64,000 nucleotides of DNA from an uncultured Duncaniella sp. (GTDB lineage: Bacteria; Bacteroidota; Bacteroidia; Bacteroidales; Muribaculaceae): contig CATWQI010000003.1 in the NCBI GenBank assembly GCA_958352885.1, positions 273,775 through 337,774 on the forward strand. Reading direction: 5' to 3'. Of the stretch, positions 44,466 to 53,771 are shown piece after piece (positions within the stretch are counted from its first letter, which is position 1; each line of letters opens with the position of its first letter). The notes beneath the pieces are model-generated. The model was not told the DNA's origin. It saw only the letters and a program-made list of their open reading frames with translations, and made no database searches. Both the position numbers and the translations under genes were made by a program.

Positions 44466-45826
44466 AAGAATACACTCCCGAATATCTGGCGCATCTGCGC
44501 AAAATAATTGAGGACAGAGCTGATGCTGCCGCACGCGATGAACTCGCCGATCTTCACCCCGCAGACATTGCCGAACTTTACCAGGACCTCGACTTGGATG
44601 AGGCTGAGTACCTGTACAAACTCCTTGACGAGGACGCACAGGCAGATGTCCTTATGGAGCTTGACGAGGATGACCGTGCGAAGCTCCTCTCGAAGATGGA
44701 TGCCGAGGATATCGCCAAGCAGATTGAGCACCTCGACACGGACGATGCGGTAGACATTATCCAGGAACTTGACGAGGATGAGCGTGAGAAGATTCTCAGC
44801 CATATCGACGACGTGGAGCAGGCAGGTGACATTATTGACCTGCTGAAGTACGACGAAGACACTGCCGGCGGTCTCATGGGCACGGAGATGATAGTCGTCA
44901 ACGAGAACTGGAGTATGCCTGAATGTATCAAGCAGATGAGAATGCAGGCAGAGGATATGGACGAGGTATACTACGTGTATGTTGTCGACAACGAGGAACG
45001 TCTGCGTGGCACTCTCCCGCTTAAAAAGCTTATCACACATCCCTCTGTGTCTAAAATCAAGCATGTCATGGAGACTGACCCCGTGTCGGTCAAAGCTGAT
45101 ACTCCCATTGACGAGGTGGCTCTCGACTTCGAGAAGTATGACCTTGTGGCAATGCCTGTCATTGATTCCATAGGGCGTCTGCTGGGGCGCATCACCGTCG
45201 ACGACGTGATGGACAAGGTGCGTGATTCAAGCGAGCGTGACTACCAGCTGGCATCAGGTCTTTCGGGCGATGTGGAATCCGACGACAAACTTTTTGCCCA
45301 GACCAAGGCACGTCTGCCATGGCTGCTCATAGGTATGGTGGGTGGTCTGTGCAATTCATTTATTCTCGGAAAGTTCGAGGGCGGATTTGTGGTTGACCCT
45401 GCGCTTGCTCTGTTTATACCGCTTATAGGCGGTACCGGCGGTAATGTCGGTACACAGTCGTCGGCTATCGTTGTGCAAGGTCTTGCCAATGGTTCGCTTG
45501 ACATTAAGAATTCGACCAAACAGTTGCTAAAAGAGCTGGCTGTGGGGCTTCTTAACGGATGCATCATAGCTCTGCTGGTATTCCTCTACAATTTCTTCAC
45601 CATAGGAAAGGGGCATGAGGTGACCACATTTGCGGTATCCATATCGCTATTCTGTGTGGTAATGTTTGCATCGGTGTTCGGTACATTTGTCCCCTTGACT
45701 CTTGAAAAGCTTAAGATAGACCCCGCTCTTGCAACAGGTCCGTTCATCTCCATTACAAACGACATCATAGGCATGCTCATATATATGAGCATCTCCTCCT
45801 GGCTTATCATAGCCTTTGCGTCCTGA
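44462..45826 (+). CDS. mgtE: Magnesium transporter MgtE
   Basis: Mg2+-gated magnesium channel of the inner membrane, 454 residues. The N-domain (about 1-130) is rich in Asp/Glu superhelical repeats (HPADIAELYQDLD). Two CBS domains (about 135-260) follow, and then five membrane helices with LIGGTGGNVGTQSSAI, the pore motif. The acidic N and CBS domains are the Mg2+ sensors. Coupled to ksgA by the ATGA overlap; Mg2+ supply and ribosome assembly could be co-regulated, but the link may be accidental. Confidence 0.95.
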   Translation: MKEYTPEYLAHLRKIIEDRADAAARDELADLHPADIAELYQDLDLDEAEYLYKLLDEDAQADVLMELDEDDRAKLLSKMDAEDIAKQIEHLDTDDAVDIIQELDEDEREKILSHIDDVEQAGDIIDLLKYDEDTAGGLMGTEMIVVNENWSMPECIKQMRMQAEDMDEVYYVYVVDNEERLRGTLPLKKLITHPSVSKIKHVMETDPVSVKADTPIDEVALDFEKYDLVAMPVIDSIGRLLGRITVDDVMDKVRDSSERDYQLASGLSGDVESDDKLFAQTKARLPWLLIGMVGGLCNSFILGKFEGGFVVDPALALFIPLIGGTGGNVGTQSSAIVVQGLANGSLDIKNSTKQLLKELAVGLLNGCIIALLVFLYNFFTIGKGHEVTTFAVSISLFCVVMFASVFGTFVPLTLEKLKIDPALATGPFISITNDIIGMLIYMSISSWLIIAFAS

Positions 45827-45859
45827 CGAAGGACGGGATGACTTGGGAGAATAAAAAAA

Positions 45860-45883
45860 ATAGGCTGTCTCACGACAGCCTAT
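45860..45883. terminator. Terminator after mgtE, probably bidirectional
   Basis: Stem TAGGCTGTC / GACAGCCTA with loop TCAC, followed by ATTCTTT on the plus strand. On the minus strand a run of eight T residues follows directly (A-run 45853-45860), making it stronger in that direction. Confidence 0.8.
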
Positions 45884-45922
45884 ATTCTTTAACCTTAAAT
45901 CTAATACCATGAAAACACAGTG

Positions 45923-45930
45923 CAAATATA
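45923..45930 (-). promoter_or_regulatory. Minus-strand -7-like element reading into the mgtE terminator
   Basis: TATATTTG on the minus strand matches TAnnTTTG, about 40 bases before the hairpin with eight Ts. A transcript of about 65 bases could result. No -33 element is seen. The rest of the 289-base mgtE-response regulator gap shows nothing clear. Confidence 0.3.
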
Positions 45931-46114
45931 GTAACTATAACCTTAAAACTCTTGGGACGGATAAAAGTTCACAAGAAACTTTATTTTAACCTATATTAAC
46001 AATATCTCTATGAAAAATATTGTAATTTAGCGTCACGATGAAGAAACAACTACAAAACTTTGTCGGTTCACAATCTGAAAACATTTTTGAAACGAAATAA
46101 TATCGGAATATATC

Positions 46115-46831
46115 ATGAGTACCCGCCTTTTGGTCATTGACGATGAGGAAGCAATCTGCGAAATCCTTAGATACAACCTGTTGAAGGAAGGCTACGAAGT
46201 GGATACCGCCTTTAGCGCGGAGGAAGCGCTGGAGATGGATCTCTCGAGGTATGACCTTTTCATTGTCGACATTATGATGGAGCGACTGAGCGGATTTGAC
46301 TTCGCTAAGCGTCTGCGCAACAGTTCCGGTACAGAAGATGTGCCCATTATATTCTGTTCTGCCCTCAACGGGGAGGATGACACTGTGATGGGGCTTAACA
46401 TCGGTGCTGATGACTATATAACCAAACCGTTTAAAATCAGCGAGGTGCTTGCGAGGGTCAATGCCGTGCTGCGCCGTGCGCAACTGGCGCGCCGTAATGC
46501 TTCCCCTGTGTCGACCGACGCACCCGAGATGGAGCCTGACATAGAGTACCACGGCCTCCGTATAGACCCCAACGACAAGGTATGTTACCTTGATGGAGAG
46601 AAGATTGCTCTCACCAAGACTGAACTTGAGATTCTGTCATTCTTCCTTACCCACCGTAACCGCATATACTCGCGCGAGGAGATTATCCGACATGTGTGGG
46701 ATGACGATGTGGTGGTAACCAACCGTACAATTGATACTAATATCACTCGTCTGCGCAAGAAGATAGGTGATTATGGTAACAATATTGTGACCCGGCTCGG
46801 GTTCGGCTATGGTTTTAAAGAGAAGGATTAG
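46115..46831 (+). CDS. OmpR-family response regulator
   Basis: A 238-residue DNA-binding regulator. The receiver domain (about 1-120) has the acidic pair DDEE at 9-12, phospho-acceptor Asp52 (FIVDIMM) and Lys in YITKPF. The winged helix (about 140-235) has the recognition part NRTIDTNITRLRKKI and the wing TRLGFGYGF. It resembles Bacteroidales RprY/PhoB-like regulators. It overlaps the sensor kinase gene by 23 bases, so the pair is co-translated. Confidence 0.94.
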   Translation: MSTRLLVIDDEEAICEILRYNLLKEGYEVDTAFSAEEALEMDLSRYDLFIVDIMMERLSGFDFAKRLRNSSGTEDVPIIFCSALNGEDDTVMGLNIGADDYITKPFKISEVLARVNAVLRRAQLARRNASPVSTDAPEMEPDIEYHGLRIDPNDKVCYLDGEKIALTKTELEILSFFLTHRNRIYSREEIIRHVWDDDVVVTNRTIDTNITRLRKKIGDYGNNIVTRLGFGYGFKEKD

Positions 46832-48299
46832 TTTCCAGTGGCAACTCTACTGGCCGGTGGTGGTAGGGCTGTGCATAGTGTTCGGTCTGATTATATGGTA
46901 TCAGTACAAGCGTGAGGCAGACTATCGTAGAGAGGTCCTTAATGGAGAGCTTGCCTTGATTGACAACCGTGTGATAGAAGCATACGAGCACAATGCCAAC
47001 CTGCGCCCGTTTATGTCATTTATCAAGCAGTACTTCGAAGGTTCCAAGTTTGAGGATGTCCGCATAAGTGTCTACGACATTTCAGGAGCCCACGAACGCC
47101 TTGTCTACTCGCTCGGTATCCCCATCCCTTACCGTCTCGACGAGATTGATTTTGAGAGGAAACTCACGGATTCCGGTGGCGATTTAGGGCTCGGAAGCGA
47201 TGAAGAGGAGGGAACATATTTCTATTCAAGCTCCGGAAGTTCCGACGGGAAGATAGTGGTGCGTACCGCCATGCCTTACAATGAGAAGATTCATGATGCC
47301 ATTGACATTGACTCCACGGTGTGGATAGTCATTGTGGCGAGCTTTCTGCTCACCATGGTTGTCACTTATTTTTCGCTCAAGCGCCTCACGAGAAGTGTCA
47401 CATTGCTCAAGGATTTCGCATACAGGGCGGCATCCGGCGCTTATTTCACAGGTATGGATAAGTTCCCAGCCAATGAGCTTGGCGACATCTCACGTGAGAT
47501 TATAAAGCTTTACCGTGAACGAGGAAACGCTATAGAACTTATCAAGAAGGAGCGAAAGGTCGCAGTCCATGCCATTGAGGAGAAAGCCCGTGTGACCCGG
47601 CAGATGACGCAGAACATAAATCATGAAATCAAGACCCCCGTCGGGATTGTGCGGGGATATCTTGAGTCTATAATCGCTGATCCGGATATGGATGCCGGCA
47701 CGCGCGACAGATTCCTTCAGCGCATGCTTCAGAATATAGAGCGGCTTTCCGCTCTGCTCAACGATGTCTCGACCATGACGCGTCTTGAGAACGGAGGTGA
47801 CAAGATTGCCGTGGAGATGGTGGATATGCACGATCTCGTCTATCAGATTGACAATGATATCCCTGCCAACAATCTTGCGGGTGGCATGGAGTTCATGTTT
47901 GATATCCCTATCGGGTGCTGTGTCACCGGAAATTATAATCTGATATCCGGTATGATATGCGGTCTGATACGTAATTCCGCCATGCACTCCGGCGGCACTA
48001 AGATAGGTCTGAGGCTCATATCCGAGAGTGACCGTTTCTATGTATTCTCGTTTTACGATAATGGAACCGGGGTGGGTGAGGACCATCTGCCTCACCTCTT
48101 TGAACGTTTTTACCGGGTGGATACGGGACGTTCACGCAAGGCTGGCGGTACGGGACTCGGTCTGCCTATTGTAAAGAGTACCGTGCAGTCGCTCGGTGGA
48201 ACCATTTCGGTGCATAACCGTTCCACCGGAGGTCTGGAATTCATCTTCACCCTTCCGAAGTATGTGGATGAGGACGAATTCATGGACAAGGATGATTAA
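46809..48299 (+). CDS. Sensor histidine kinase
   Basis: A 496-residue membrane kinase partnering the regulator just upstream. Two membrane helices (about 11-30 and 172-192) enclose a periplasmic sensor of about 140 residues. A HAMP-like region follows, then the HisKA domain with His272 in INHEIKTP, and HATPase_c with N box RNSAMHS, DNGTGVG and GGTGLGLPIV. The signal sensed is unknown. The acidic tail DEDEFMDKDD is unusual but short. Confidence 0.94.
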   Translation: MVLKRRISFQWQLYWPVVVGLCIVFGLIIWYQYKREADYRREVLNGELALIDNRVIEAYEHNANLRPFMSFIKQYFEGSKFEDVRISVYDISGAHERLVYSLGIPIPYRLDEIDFERKLTDSGGDLGLGSDEEEGTYFYSSSGSSDGKIVVRTAMPYNEKIHDAIDIDSTVWIVIVASFLLTMVVTYFSLKRLTRSVTLLKDFAYRAASGAYFTGMDKFPANELGDISREIIKLYRERGNAIELIKKERKVAVHAIEEKARVTRQMTQNINHEIKTPVGIVRGYLESIIADPDMDAGTRDRFLQRMLQNIERLSALLNDVSTMTRLENGGDKIAVEMVDMHDLVYQIDNDIPANNLAGGMEFMFDIPIGCCVTGNYNLISGMICGLIRNSAMHSGGTKIGLRLISESDRFYVFSFYDNGTGVGEDHLPHLFERFYRVDTGRSRKAGGTGLGLPIVKSTVQSLGGTISVHNRSTGGLEFIFTLPKYVDEDEFMDKDD

Positions 48300-48334
48300 G
48301 ATTCAGACCTCAGACAGATTGTCAAAAATATACC

Positions 48335-48368
48335 AACCCTCAGTCGCATGAATCTGCGGCTGAGGGTT
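48335..48368. terminator. Hairpin between kinase gene and argH (converging transcripts)
   Basis: Stem AACCCTCAGTCGCA / TGCGGCTGAGGGTT with a 6-base loop (one G-U pair). No clean T-run on the plus side; the minus side continues into TATATTTTT about 5 bases after the stem. Confidence 0.65.
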
Positions 48369-48420
48369 GGTTGTTATTATGTGTTCGTCCGGATTGGTCC
48401 GGATGTTGACTTTCTCTGTA

Positions 48421-49713
48421 TTACTTGAATTTATCAGCGAGCGACTGGAATTTCAGCGCTATTTCAGCATTGCAGAGGTTGTTGATTGAGCCTGCGTGGG
48501 TGTGGTGCACGCTGCGGACCGGCTTATATGTGCCATCCTGTACCTCCAGACCAACCTTTTTGTACGCCTCCCGGAATGGCATCCCCGCAAGTACGAGACG
48601 GTTCACCTCCTCTACGGTGAACAGGTAGTCGTAACGAGGGTCATCTATTATGTCACGCTTCACGCGTATGTGCTGGAGCATGAAGTCCGCCATCTCCAGG
48701 CATTGTATCATTTCGGTTGTGGCGGGGAATATGATATCCTTCAGCAACTGGAGGTCTCGGTTATAACCGAGCGGCAGATTCGCCGTAAGGAGTGCTATTT
48801 CATTCTGTATGGATTGCAGTCTGTTGCACTTGCCGCGCATTATCTCGAACACGTCGGGATTCTTCTTGTGCGGCATGATTGACGAGCCTGTGGTGAGTTC
48901 GTCCGGGAACGATACAAACCCGAAATTCTGGCACATCCACATGCACACATCCATGGCGAGATGTCCGAGGGTAGAGGCTATGGCGCTGATTGCCATTGAG
49001 GCTGCTCGCTCTGTCTTTCCGCGCGACATCTGTGCTGCCACCACATTGTAGTGCAGTGTTTCGAAGTTCAGTAGACGCGTTGTCATCTCTCTGTCAAGAG
49101 GGAACGAGGAGCCGTATCCGGCAGCCGAACCGAGAGGATTCTGGTTGGCTATGTTGTAGGCTGCCACGAGCATCTGCATGTCATCGACAAGTGACTCGGC
49201 ATAAGCTCCGAACCATAGCCCGAATGACGAGGGCATGGCTACCTGGAGGTGGGTATAGCCGGGCATGAGCACATCCTTGTATTCCTCGCTCAGGCTCTGT
49301 AGGCGTTTGAATAGCTTGCCTACAGCTTCGGCTATATGTTTGAGCTCGTCACGCATCATAAGCTTCAGGTCCACAAGCACCTGGTCGTTGCGTGACCTGC
49401 CTGAGTGAATCTTCTTCCCTATATCGCCGAGTTTGGCAGTGAGCATGAACTCTACCTGCGAGTGTACATCCTCCACGCCGTCCTCGATTTTGAATTCCCC
49501 TCGTTCTATCACATCGGCAATCTCTTCGAGCGCCTTTAGCAGCACTTCCAGTTCGTCGGATGTGAGCAGTCCGATGCTCTCAAGCATTTTGATATGAGCC
49601 ATGGAGCCCTGCACGTCGTAGCGTGCGAGACGCAAATCAAGCTCCCGGTCATTTCCAACGGTGAATTCCTCTATCATTTTGTCGGGCTCGAAGCCCTTGC
49701 TCCAAAGTTTCAT
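48421..49713 (-). CDS. argH: Argininosuccinate lyase
   Basis: Splits argininosuccinate to arginine and fumarate, the last step of the pathway, 430 residues. Signatures are SGRSRNDQV and the fumarase/lyase motif GSSIMPHKKNPD with the catalytic Ser. It is the last gene of the arginine operon, 49 bases after argE'. A little shorter than the roughly 450-460 residues of many homologues, with all active-site segments present. Confidence 0.96.
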   Translation of the reverse strand: MKLWSKGFEPDKMIEEFTVGNDRELDLRLARYDVQGSMAHIKMLESIGLLTSDELEVLLKALEEIADVIERGEFKIEDGVEDVHSQVEFMLTAKLGDIGKKIHSGRSRNDQVLVDLKLMMRDELKHIAEAVGKLFKRLQSLSEEYKDVLMPGYTHLQVAMPSSFGLWFGAYAESLVDDMQMLVAAYNIANQNPLGSAAGYGSSFPLDREMTTRLLNFETLHYNVVAAQMSRGKTERAASMAISAIASTLGHLAMDVCMWMCQNFGFVSFPDELTTGSSIMPHKKNPDVFEIMRGKCNRLQSIQNEIALLTANLPLGYNRDLQLLKDIIFPATTEMIQCLEMADFMLQHIRVKRDIIDDPRYDYLFTVEEVNRLVLAGMPFREAYKKVGLEVQDGTYKPVRSVHHTHAGSINNLCNAEIALKFQSLADKFK

Positions 49714-49762
49714 GTTCGTTATGCTGGATTGGTGGATGGTTGTAAGTGATTATTTTGAGTCA

Positions 49763-50833
49763 TTAAAGTGCTTTCATTCCGGCGAGCAGGCTGTGGTAAA
49801 GCGGTATTGCCTGTTCTATCTCCGAAAGCATGATATATTCGTCAGCCGAGTGGCTGCGTGATGACTGGCCCGGACCGATTTTGAGCGAGGGAAAGTGATA
49901 CATCAGTGACATGTCACTTGTGGTCGGCGATACAAATGGCTTAAGCCCGAGCGAGCAGGCTGTTTTGACCAGCGGGTGCGAGTCGGGAATCACCGAGGCG
50001 CGCACTCTGGTGGACCGAGGCGTAAGCTCGCTTTCGGTAACAAGACTGCGCAACAGTTCTACGGTTTCCTCATTGGTATATGCGTCCGTGGTGCGTATGT
50101 CCGCCACCCACCTGCATTCATCGGGGATAGCGTTATGCTGCCAGCCGGCATTTATCTGGGTGATATTTACCGATATGTCGCCAAGCACTTCTGACACTTT
50201 GGGAAATCTGAAATTACGCAGGGTGTCAATGTCTGCCATTGCCTTGTATATGGCGTTCACACCCTCGTTTCTGGCGGCGTGACCGGTTATTCCACGGGTC
50301 AGACAGTCAAGCACTACGAGTCCCCGTTCAGCTACAGCCGGCTGCATCCCGGTCGGTTCGCCGACGATGGCGCAGTCGATTTTCACCCCTTCTTCCGCAA
50401 TGTGAGGCAGGAAGGCTCTCATTCCCTTCTCTCCACCGACCTCTTCTTCTGCCGTGATGGCAAGCAGGAGATTGTAAGGCAAATCAGCCTCATAGAGGTC
50501 GAGAAACACTCTGATGAGTGATACTGCAGATGCTCCTGCGTCGTTACTGCCGAGCCCATACAGCTTTCCGTCGGTCACGGCAGCGTCATACGGGTCTCTG
50601 GTATAGCTTGCGGCAGGTTTCACCGTGTCATGGTGGGAATTGAGGAGGATAGTGGGTCTGGAACTGTCGTATTTCAGATTACGGGCATAGACATTGTTGT
50701 GCAGACGCTCAGGCGCGACACCGCAACAGGCGAGGAAATCATATATCAGGTCGGCTGTGTCCCCCTCGTTGCGTGACAACGAGGGTGTGGCTATCATTTG
50801 CCGCAGGAGCTGTATATGTACAGGATAATCCAT
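49763..50833 (-). CDS. M20-family deacylase, N-acyl-citrulline/ornithine type (ArgE-like)
   Basis: Zinc amidohydrolase of 356 residues. Metal ligands are visible in NSHHDTVKP, GSNDAGA, AEEEVGG (catalytic Glu and ligand), GEPTG and the C-terminal RSHSADEY. Because argF' in this operon is of the succinylornithine/acetylornithine type, this enzyme should remove the acyl group from N-acylcitrulline to give citrulline rather than from acylornithine. The acyl group (succinyl or acetyl) is set by argF'. Confidence 0.9.
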   Translation of the reverse strand: MDYPVHIQLLRQMIATPSLSRNEGDTADLIYDFLACCGVAPERLHNNVYARNLKYDSSRPTILLNSHHDTVKPAASYTRDPYDAAVTDGKLYGLGSNDAGASAVSLIRVFLDLYEADLPYNLLLAITAEEEVGGEKGMRAFLPHIAEEGVKIDCAIVGEPTGMQPAVAERGLVVLDCLTRGITGHAARNEGVNAIYKAMADIDTLRNFRFPKVSEVLGDISVNITQINAGWQHNAIPDECRWVADIRTTDAYTNEETVELLRSLVTESELTPRSTRVRASVIPDSHPLVKTACSLGLKPFVSPTTSDMSLMYHFPSLKIGPGQSSRSHSADEYIMLSEIEQAIPLYHSLLAGMKAL

Positions 50834-50855
50834 GCTTTTGACTCAGGTGTGTCTT

Positions 50856-51626
50856 TTAACGGGTTATGGTTGTTCCATTAGCCTGTGTGAGGTTGTCGGA
50901 ATGCTTTATGGTCACGCTTGTGACACCCTTGTCGATGGCTGCGAAGGCATTGTCAATCTTGGGTATCATCCCCTTGTTCACCACTCCTCGGTTTCGTAAG
51001 TCCGCATATATCTCCGGGGTGATGAGCGGAATCAGCGAGTCAGGACGTTCGATATCCTCCATTACCCCCGGTTGCTCGAAGCAGTAAATCAGTTCCGTGG
51101 GTTCGATACGTGAGGCACCGATGGCTACTGACGATGCTATGGTGTCGGCATTGCAGTTAAGCAGTGTGCCGTTGCCGTCGTGGGTGATGGCGCAGAACAC
51201 AGGGGTTATACCCTGCGCAAGCAGCGATGCTATGAGCGTGTCATTGACATCCTTAGGGTCTATGTCGCCTACATAACCATAGTCTATCGGTTCAGGATTG
51301 CGGCGTGTCGCCTTGATTGCGTTGCCGTCCGCTCCTGTAAGCCCGATTGCGTCGCAGCCGGCGGCTTGGAGCATGGATACTATGCGCTTGTTGACAAGAC
51401 CGGCGTATACCATTGTCACCACGTCAAGGGTCTCTCGTGTGGTGACACGTCTACCCTCGATCATAGTGGTGGGAATCTCCATCTTTGTGCTCATGCGGGT
51501 GGCTTCCTTGCCTCCTCCGTGTACGAGTATCTTTTTGCCGTCGAGCGATGCGAAGTCAGCTATGAACCGGCTGAGAGCCTCGGGATTGTCTACCACGTTG
51601 CCCCCGATTTTCACCACCTTAATCAT
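50856..51626 (-). CDS. argB: N-acylglutamate kinase ArgB
   Basis: Phosphorylates N-acetyl- or N-succinylglutamate, 256 residues. The glycine-rich KIGGNVVDNP and VHGGGKEA motifs (nucleotide and substrate binding) and the C-terminal FAAIDKGVTSVTI are as in the family. The frame is open to 51815, but the extension is basic and non-conserved and lies inside argF'. The ATG at 51626 overlaps the argF' stop as ATGA and puts the GG motif at the normal position. Confidence 0.95.
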   Translation of the reverse strand: MIKVVKIGGNVVDNPEALSRFIADFASLDGKKILVHGGGKEATRMSTKMEIPTTMIEGRRVTTRETLDVVTMVYAGLVNKRIVSMLQAAGCDAIGLTGADGNAIKATRRNPEPIDYGYVGDIDPKDVNDTLIASLLAQGITPVFCAITHDGNGTLLNCNADTIASSVAIGASRIEPTELIYCFEQPGVMEDIERPDSLIPLITPEIYADLRNRGVVNKGMIPKIDNAFAAIDKGVTSVTIKHSDNLTQANGTTITR

Positions 51627-52579
51627 TTCAGTCCTTCGAGTAAGCGTTTGAGTACTACCTGGGCTGAAATCTCCCGGTTGGCTGCTTCCGGTATCACTAT
51701 GCTGCGTTCCGATTCTATCACATCGTCGGTGACTATCATGTTTCGGCGCACGGGGAGACAGTGCATGAAGAATGCGTTGTCGGTCAATGCCATTTTCTCT
51801 GTGTCGACAGTCCATGAACGGTCGGTGCTAAGTACTTTGCCATAGTTGGGGTCGGCGTAGGCTGACCAGTTCTTGGCATATACGAAATCAGCACCTTCGA
51901 GTGCCTTTCGCTGGTCGTACTCCACACGTGCATTGCCCACAAATTCAGGTGCGAGCTCATAGCCGTGGGGATGTGTGATGACAAATTCGTAGTCGGTTGC
52001 ATTCATCCATTCGGCAAATGAGTTGGGGACCGCCTGCGGAAGAGCACGGGGATGAGGAGCCCATGTCATCACTACCTTGGGGCGTTCCTTGGTCTTGAAC
52101 TCTTCGATGGTAATGAGGTCGGCGAAGCTCTGGAGCGGATGGCGGGTGGCAGCCTCCATGCTGAACACAGGGCGTCCGGAATATTTGATAAACTGATTTA
52201 TCACCTTCTCCTCGTAATCCTCGTTCTTGTCTTTGAGTCCTGCGAACGAGCGCACACCGATGATGTCGCAGTATGAACCCATGACTGGGATAGCTTCAAG
52301 CAGATGCTCTGCCTTGTCGCCGTCCATTATCACGCCACGTTCGGTTTCGAGCTTCCATGCTCCCTGATTCACATCGAGTACTATGACGTTCATGCCCAGG
52401 TTCATGGCTGCCTTCTGGGTGCTGAGGCGTGTGCGGAGGCTGGAGTTGAAGAATATCATCATGAGGGTCTTGTTCTTGCCGAGGTCGGTGAATCCGAACC
52501 GGTTGTTCTTGATTTCAAGAGCCTCTTTGACGGCGAGGTTGAGGTCGCCTATATCGTTTACGGTAGTGAAATTACGCAT
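51623..52579 (-). CDS. argF': N-acylornithine carbamoyltransferase ArgF' (N-succinylornithine type)
   Basis: Transcarbamylase of the Bacteroidota type, 318 residues. The carbamoyl-phosphate loop is SSLRTR (STRT variant) and the Cys-containing motif is MHCLPVRR. The loop RGVIMDGDKAEHLLEA fixes acyl specificity: Bacteroides fragilis succinylornithine enzyme has Pro at position 90 and the Xanthomonas acetylornithine enzyme has Glu at the matching site. Here residue 90 is Ala. In published mutagenesis as I recall it, replacing the Glu with Ala or Pro switches to succinylornithine, so the succinyl substrate is predicted. Overlaps argB by four bases. Confidence 0.93.
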   Translation of the reverse strand: MRNFTTVNDIGDLNLAVKEALEIKNNRFGFTDLGKNKTLMMIFFNSSLRTRLSTQKAAMNLGMNVIVLDVNQGAWKLETERGVIMDGDKAEHLLEAIPVMGSYCDIIGVRSFAGLKDKNEDYEEKVINQFIKYSGRPVFSMEAATRHPLQSFADLITIEEFKTKERPKVVMTWAPHPRALPQAVPNSFAEWMNATDYEFVITHPHGYELAPEFVGNARVEYDQRKALEGADFVYAKNWSAYADPNYGKVLSTDRSWTVDTEKMALTDNAFFMHCLPVRRNMIVTDDVIESERSIVIPEAANREISAQVVLKRLLEGLK

Positions 52580-52588
52580 TTGGTAGAA

Positions 52589-53722
52589 TTATAAGAATTT
52601 CATGAATGTGTCGAGGAAGCGGTCGGCGTGTTCTTTGGTGATGCAAAGAGCGGGAAGCAGGCGGACGGTGTGTTCGCCGGCTCCTCCGGTGAATATTTTA
52701 TCCTCGAAAAGCAGACGTTTGCGCAGTTCGGGAGCCGAACCTTCAATCTCGATGCCTATCATCAGTCCGCGTCCGCGCACATCCTTGATTTTAGGCTCTG
52801 TTTTGGCGGCTTCGTTGAGGCGGGTGAGGATGTATTCCCCTATTTCCGCGGCGTTCTCAACGAGCTTTTCGTCAGCCATCACGTCAAGAACAGCGATAGC
52901 TGCCGCACAGGCGAGGTGGTTGCCTCCGAATGTGGTGCCGAGCATCCCCTTCTTAGCCTCGATATGAGGTGCGATGAGGATAGCTCCCATAGGGAAGCCG
53001 TTTGCTATCCCTTTGGCGCAGGTGATGATGTCTGGGCGCACACCGGTGTACTGGTGGGCAAAGAATTTGCCTGTCCTGCCGTAGCCTGACTGGATTTCGT
53101 CAAGGATGAGAAGTGTGCCGTATTTTTTTGTGACCTCTCTCAGCCGGCGAAGGAACTCGTCCTCGACCATACGGATGCCTGCCACTCCTTGTATCCCTTC
53201 GATTATTACGGCGGCAAATTCGCCTGAGGAAAGTTTCTCCTCCACGGCATTGATGTCGTTGAGGGGAGCGAATTCGACATTGGAGGTGCTGTTGAAGGGA
53301 GCCTGTATTTTAGGATTGTCGGTAGCAGCGACAGCTCCCGAAGTTCTGCCGTGGAAGGCTCGGTCAAATGCGAGCACTTTGGGGCGGGAAGTCTGGAACG
53401 ATGCGAGCTTCATGGCGTTCTCGTTTGCCTCTGCGCCGGAGTTGCACAGGAATAGCTCGTAGTCATCGTAACCGCTCGCTTTGCCGAGGCGATCGGCGAG
53501 GCGCTGCTGAAGGGAATTCTGTACGGAATTGGAGTAAAATCCGAGTCGGGCTACCTGCTCTGCCACGGCATTTACATAGCGCGGATGGGCGTGTCCGATT
53601 GAGATTACGGCATGGCCGCCATAGAGGTCAAGATACTCGTTGCCGTCTGCATCGTAGACGTAGCAGCCGGAGCCCTTGACCGGTTCTATATCATAGAGTG
53701 GATATACGTCGAATAGTTTCAT
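52589..53722 (-). CDS. argD: N-acylornithine aminotransferase ArgD
   Basis: Class III PLP aminotransferase, 377 residues, converting N-acylglutamate semialdehyde to N-acylornithine with glutamate as donor. Signatures are NSGAEANENAMKLA, ILDEIQSGYGRTGKFFA and the PLP lysine in TCAKGIANGFPMGA. Its place between argC and argF' in the operon separates it from ornithine or GABA aminotransferases. Confidence 0.95.
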   Translation of the reverse strand: MKLFDVYPLYDIEPVKGSGCYVYDADGNEYLDLYGGHAVISIGHAHPRYVNAVAEQVARLGFYSNSVQNSLQQRLADRLGKASGYDDYELFLCNSGAEANENAMKLASFQTSRPKVLAFDRAFHGRTSGAVAATDNPKIQAPFNSTSNVEFAPLNDINAVEEKLSSGEFAAVIIEGIQGVAGIRMVEDEFLRRLREVTKKYGTLLILDEIQSGYGRTGKFFAHQYTGVRPDIITCAKGIANGFPMGAILIAPHIEAKKGMLGTTFGGNHLACAAAIAVLDVMADEKLVENAAEIGEYILTRLNEAAKTEPKIKDVRGRGLMIGIEIEGSAPELRKRLLFEDKIFTGGAGEHTVRLLPALCITKEHADRFLDTFMKFL

Positions 53723-53771
53723 AGTGTTGGTGTAAGAGGGTGGTTTGGTTTGCGTGTGAAGGCAGACCGGC

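Noticed and set aside
51627..51815. N-terminal extension of argB
   Set aside because: Lies wholly inside argF', is Arg/His/Ser-rich and unlike any kinase sequence; the ATGA overlap start is better.
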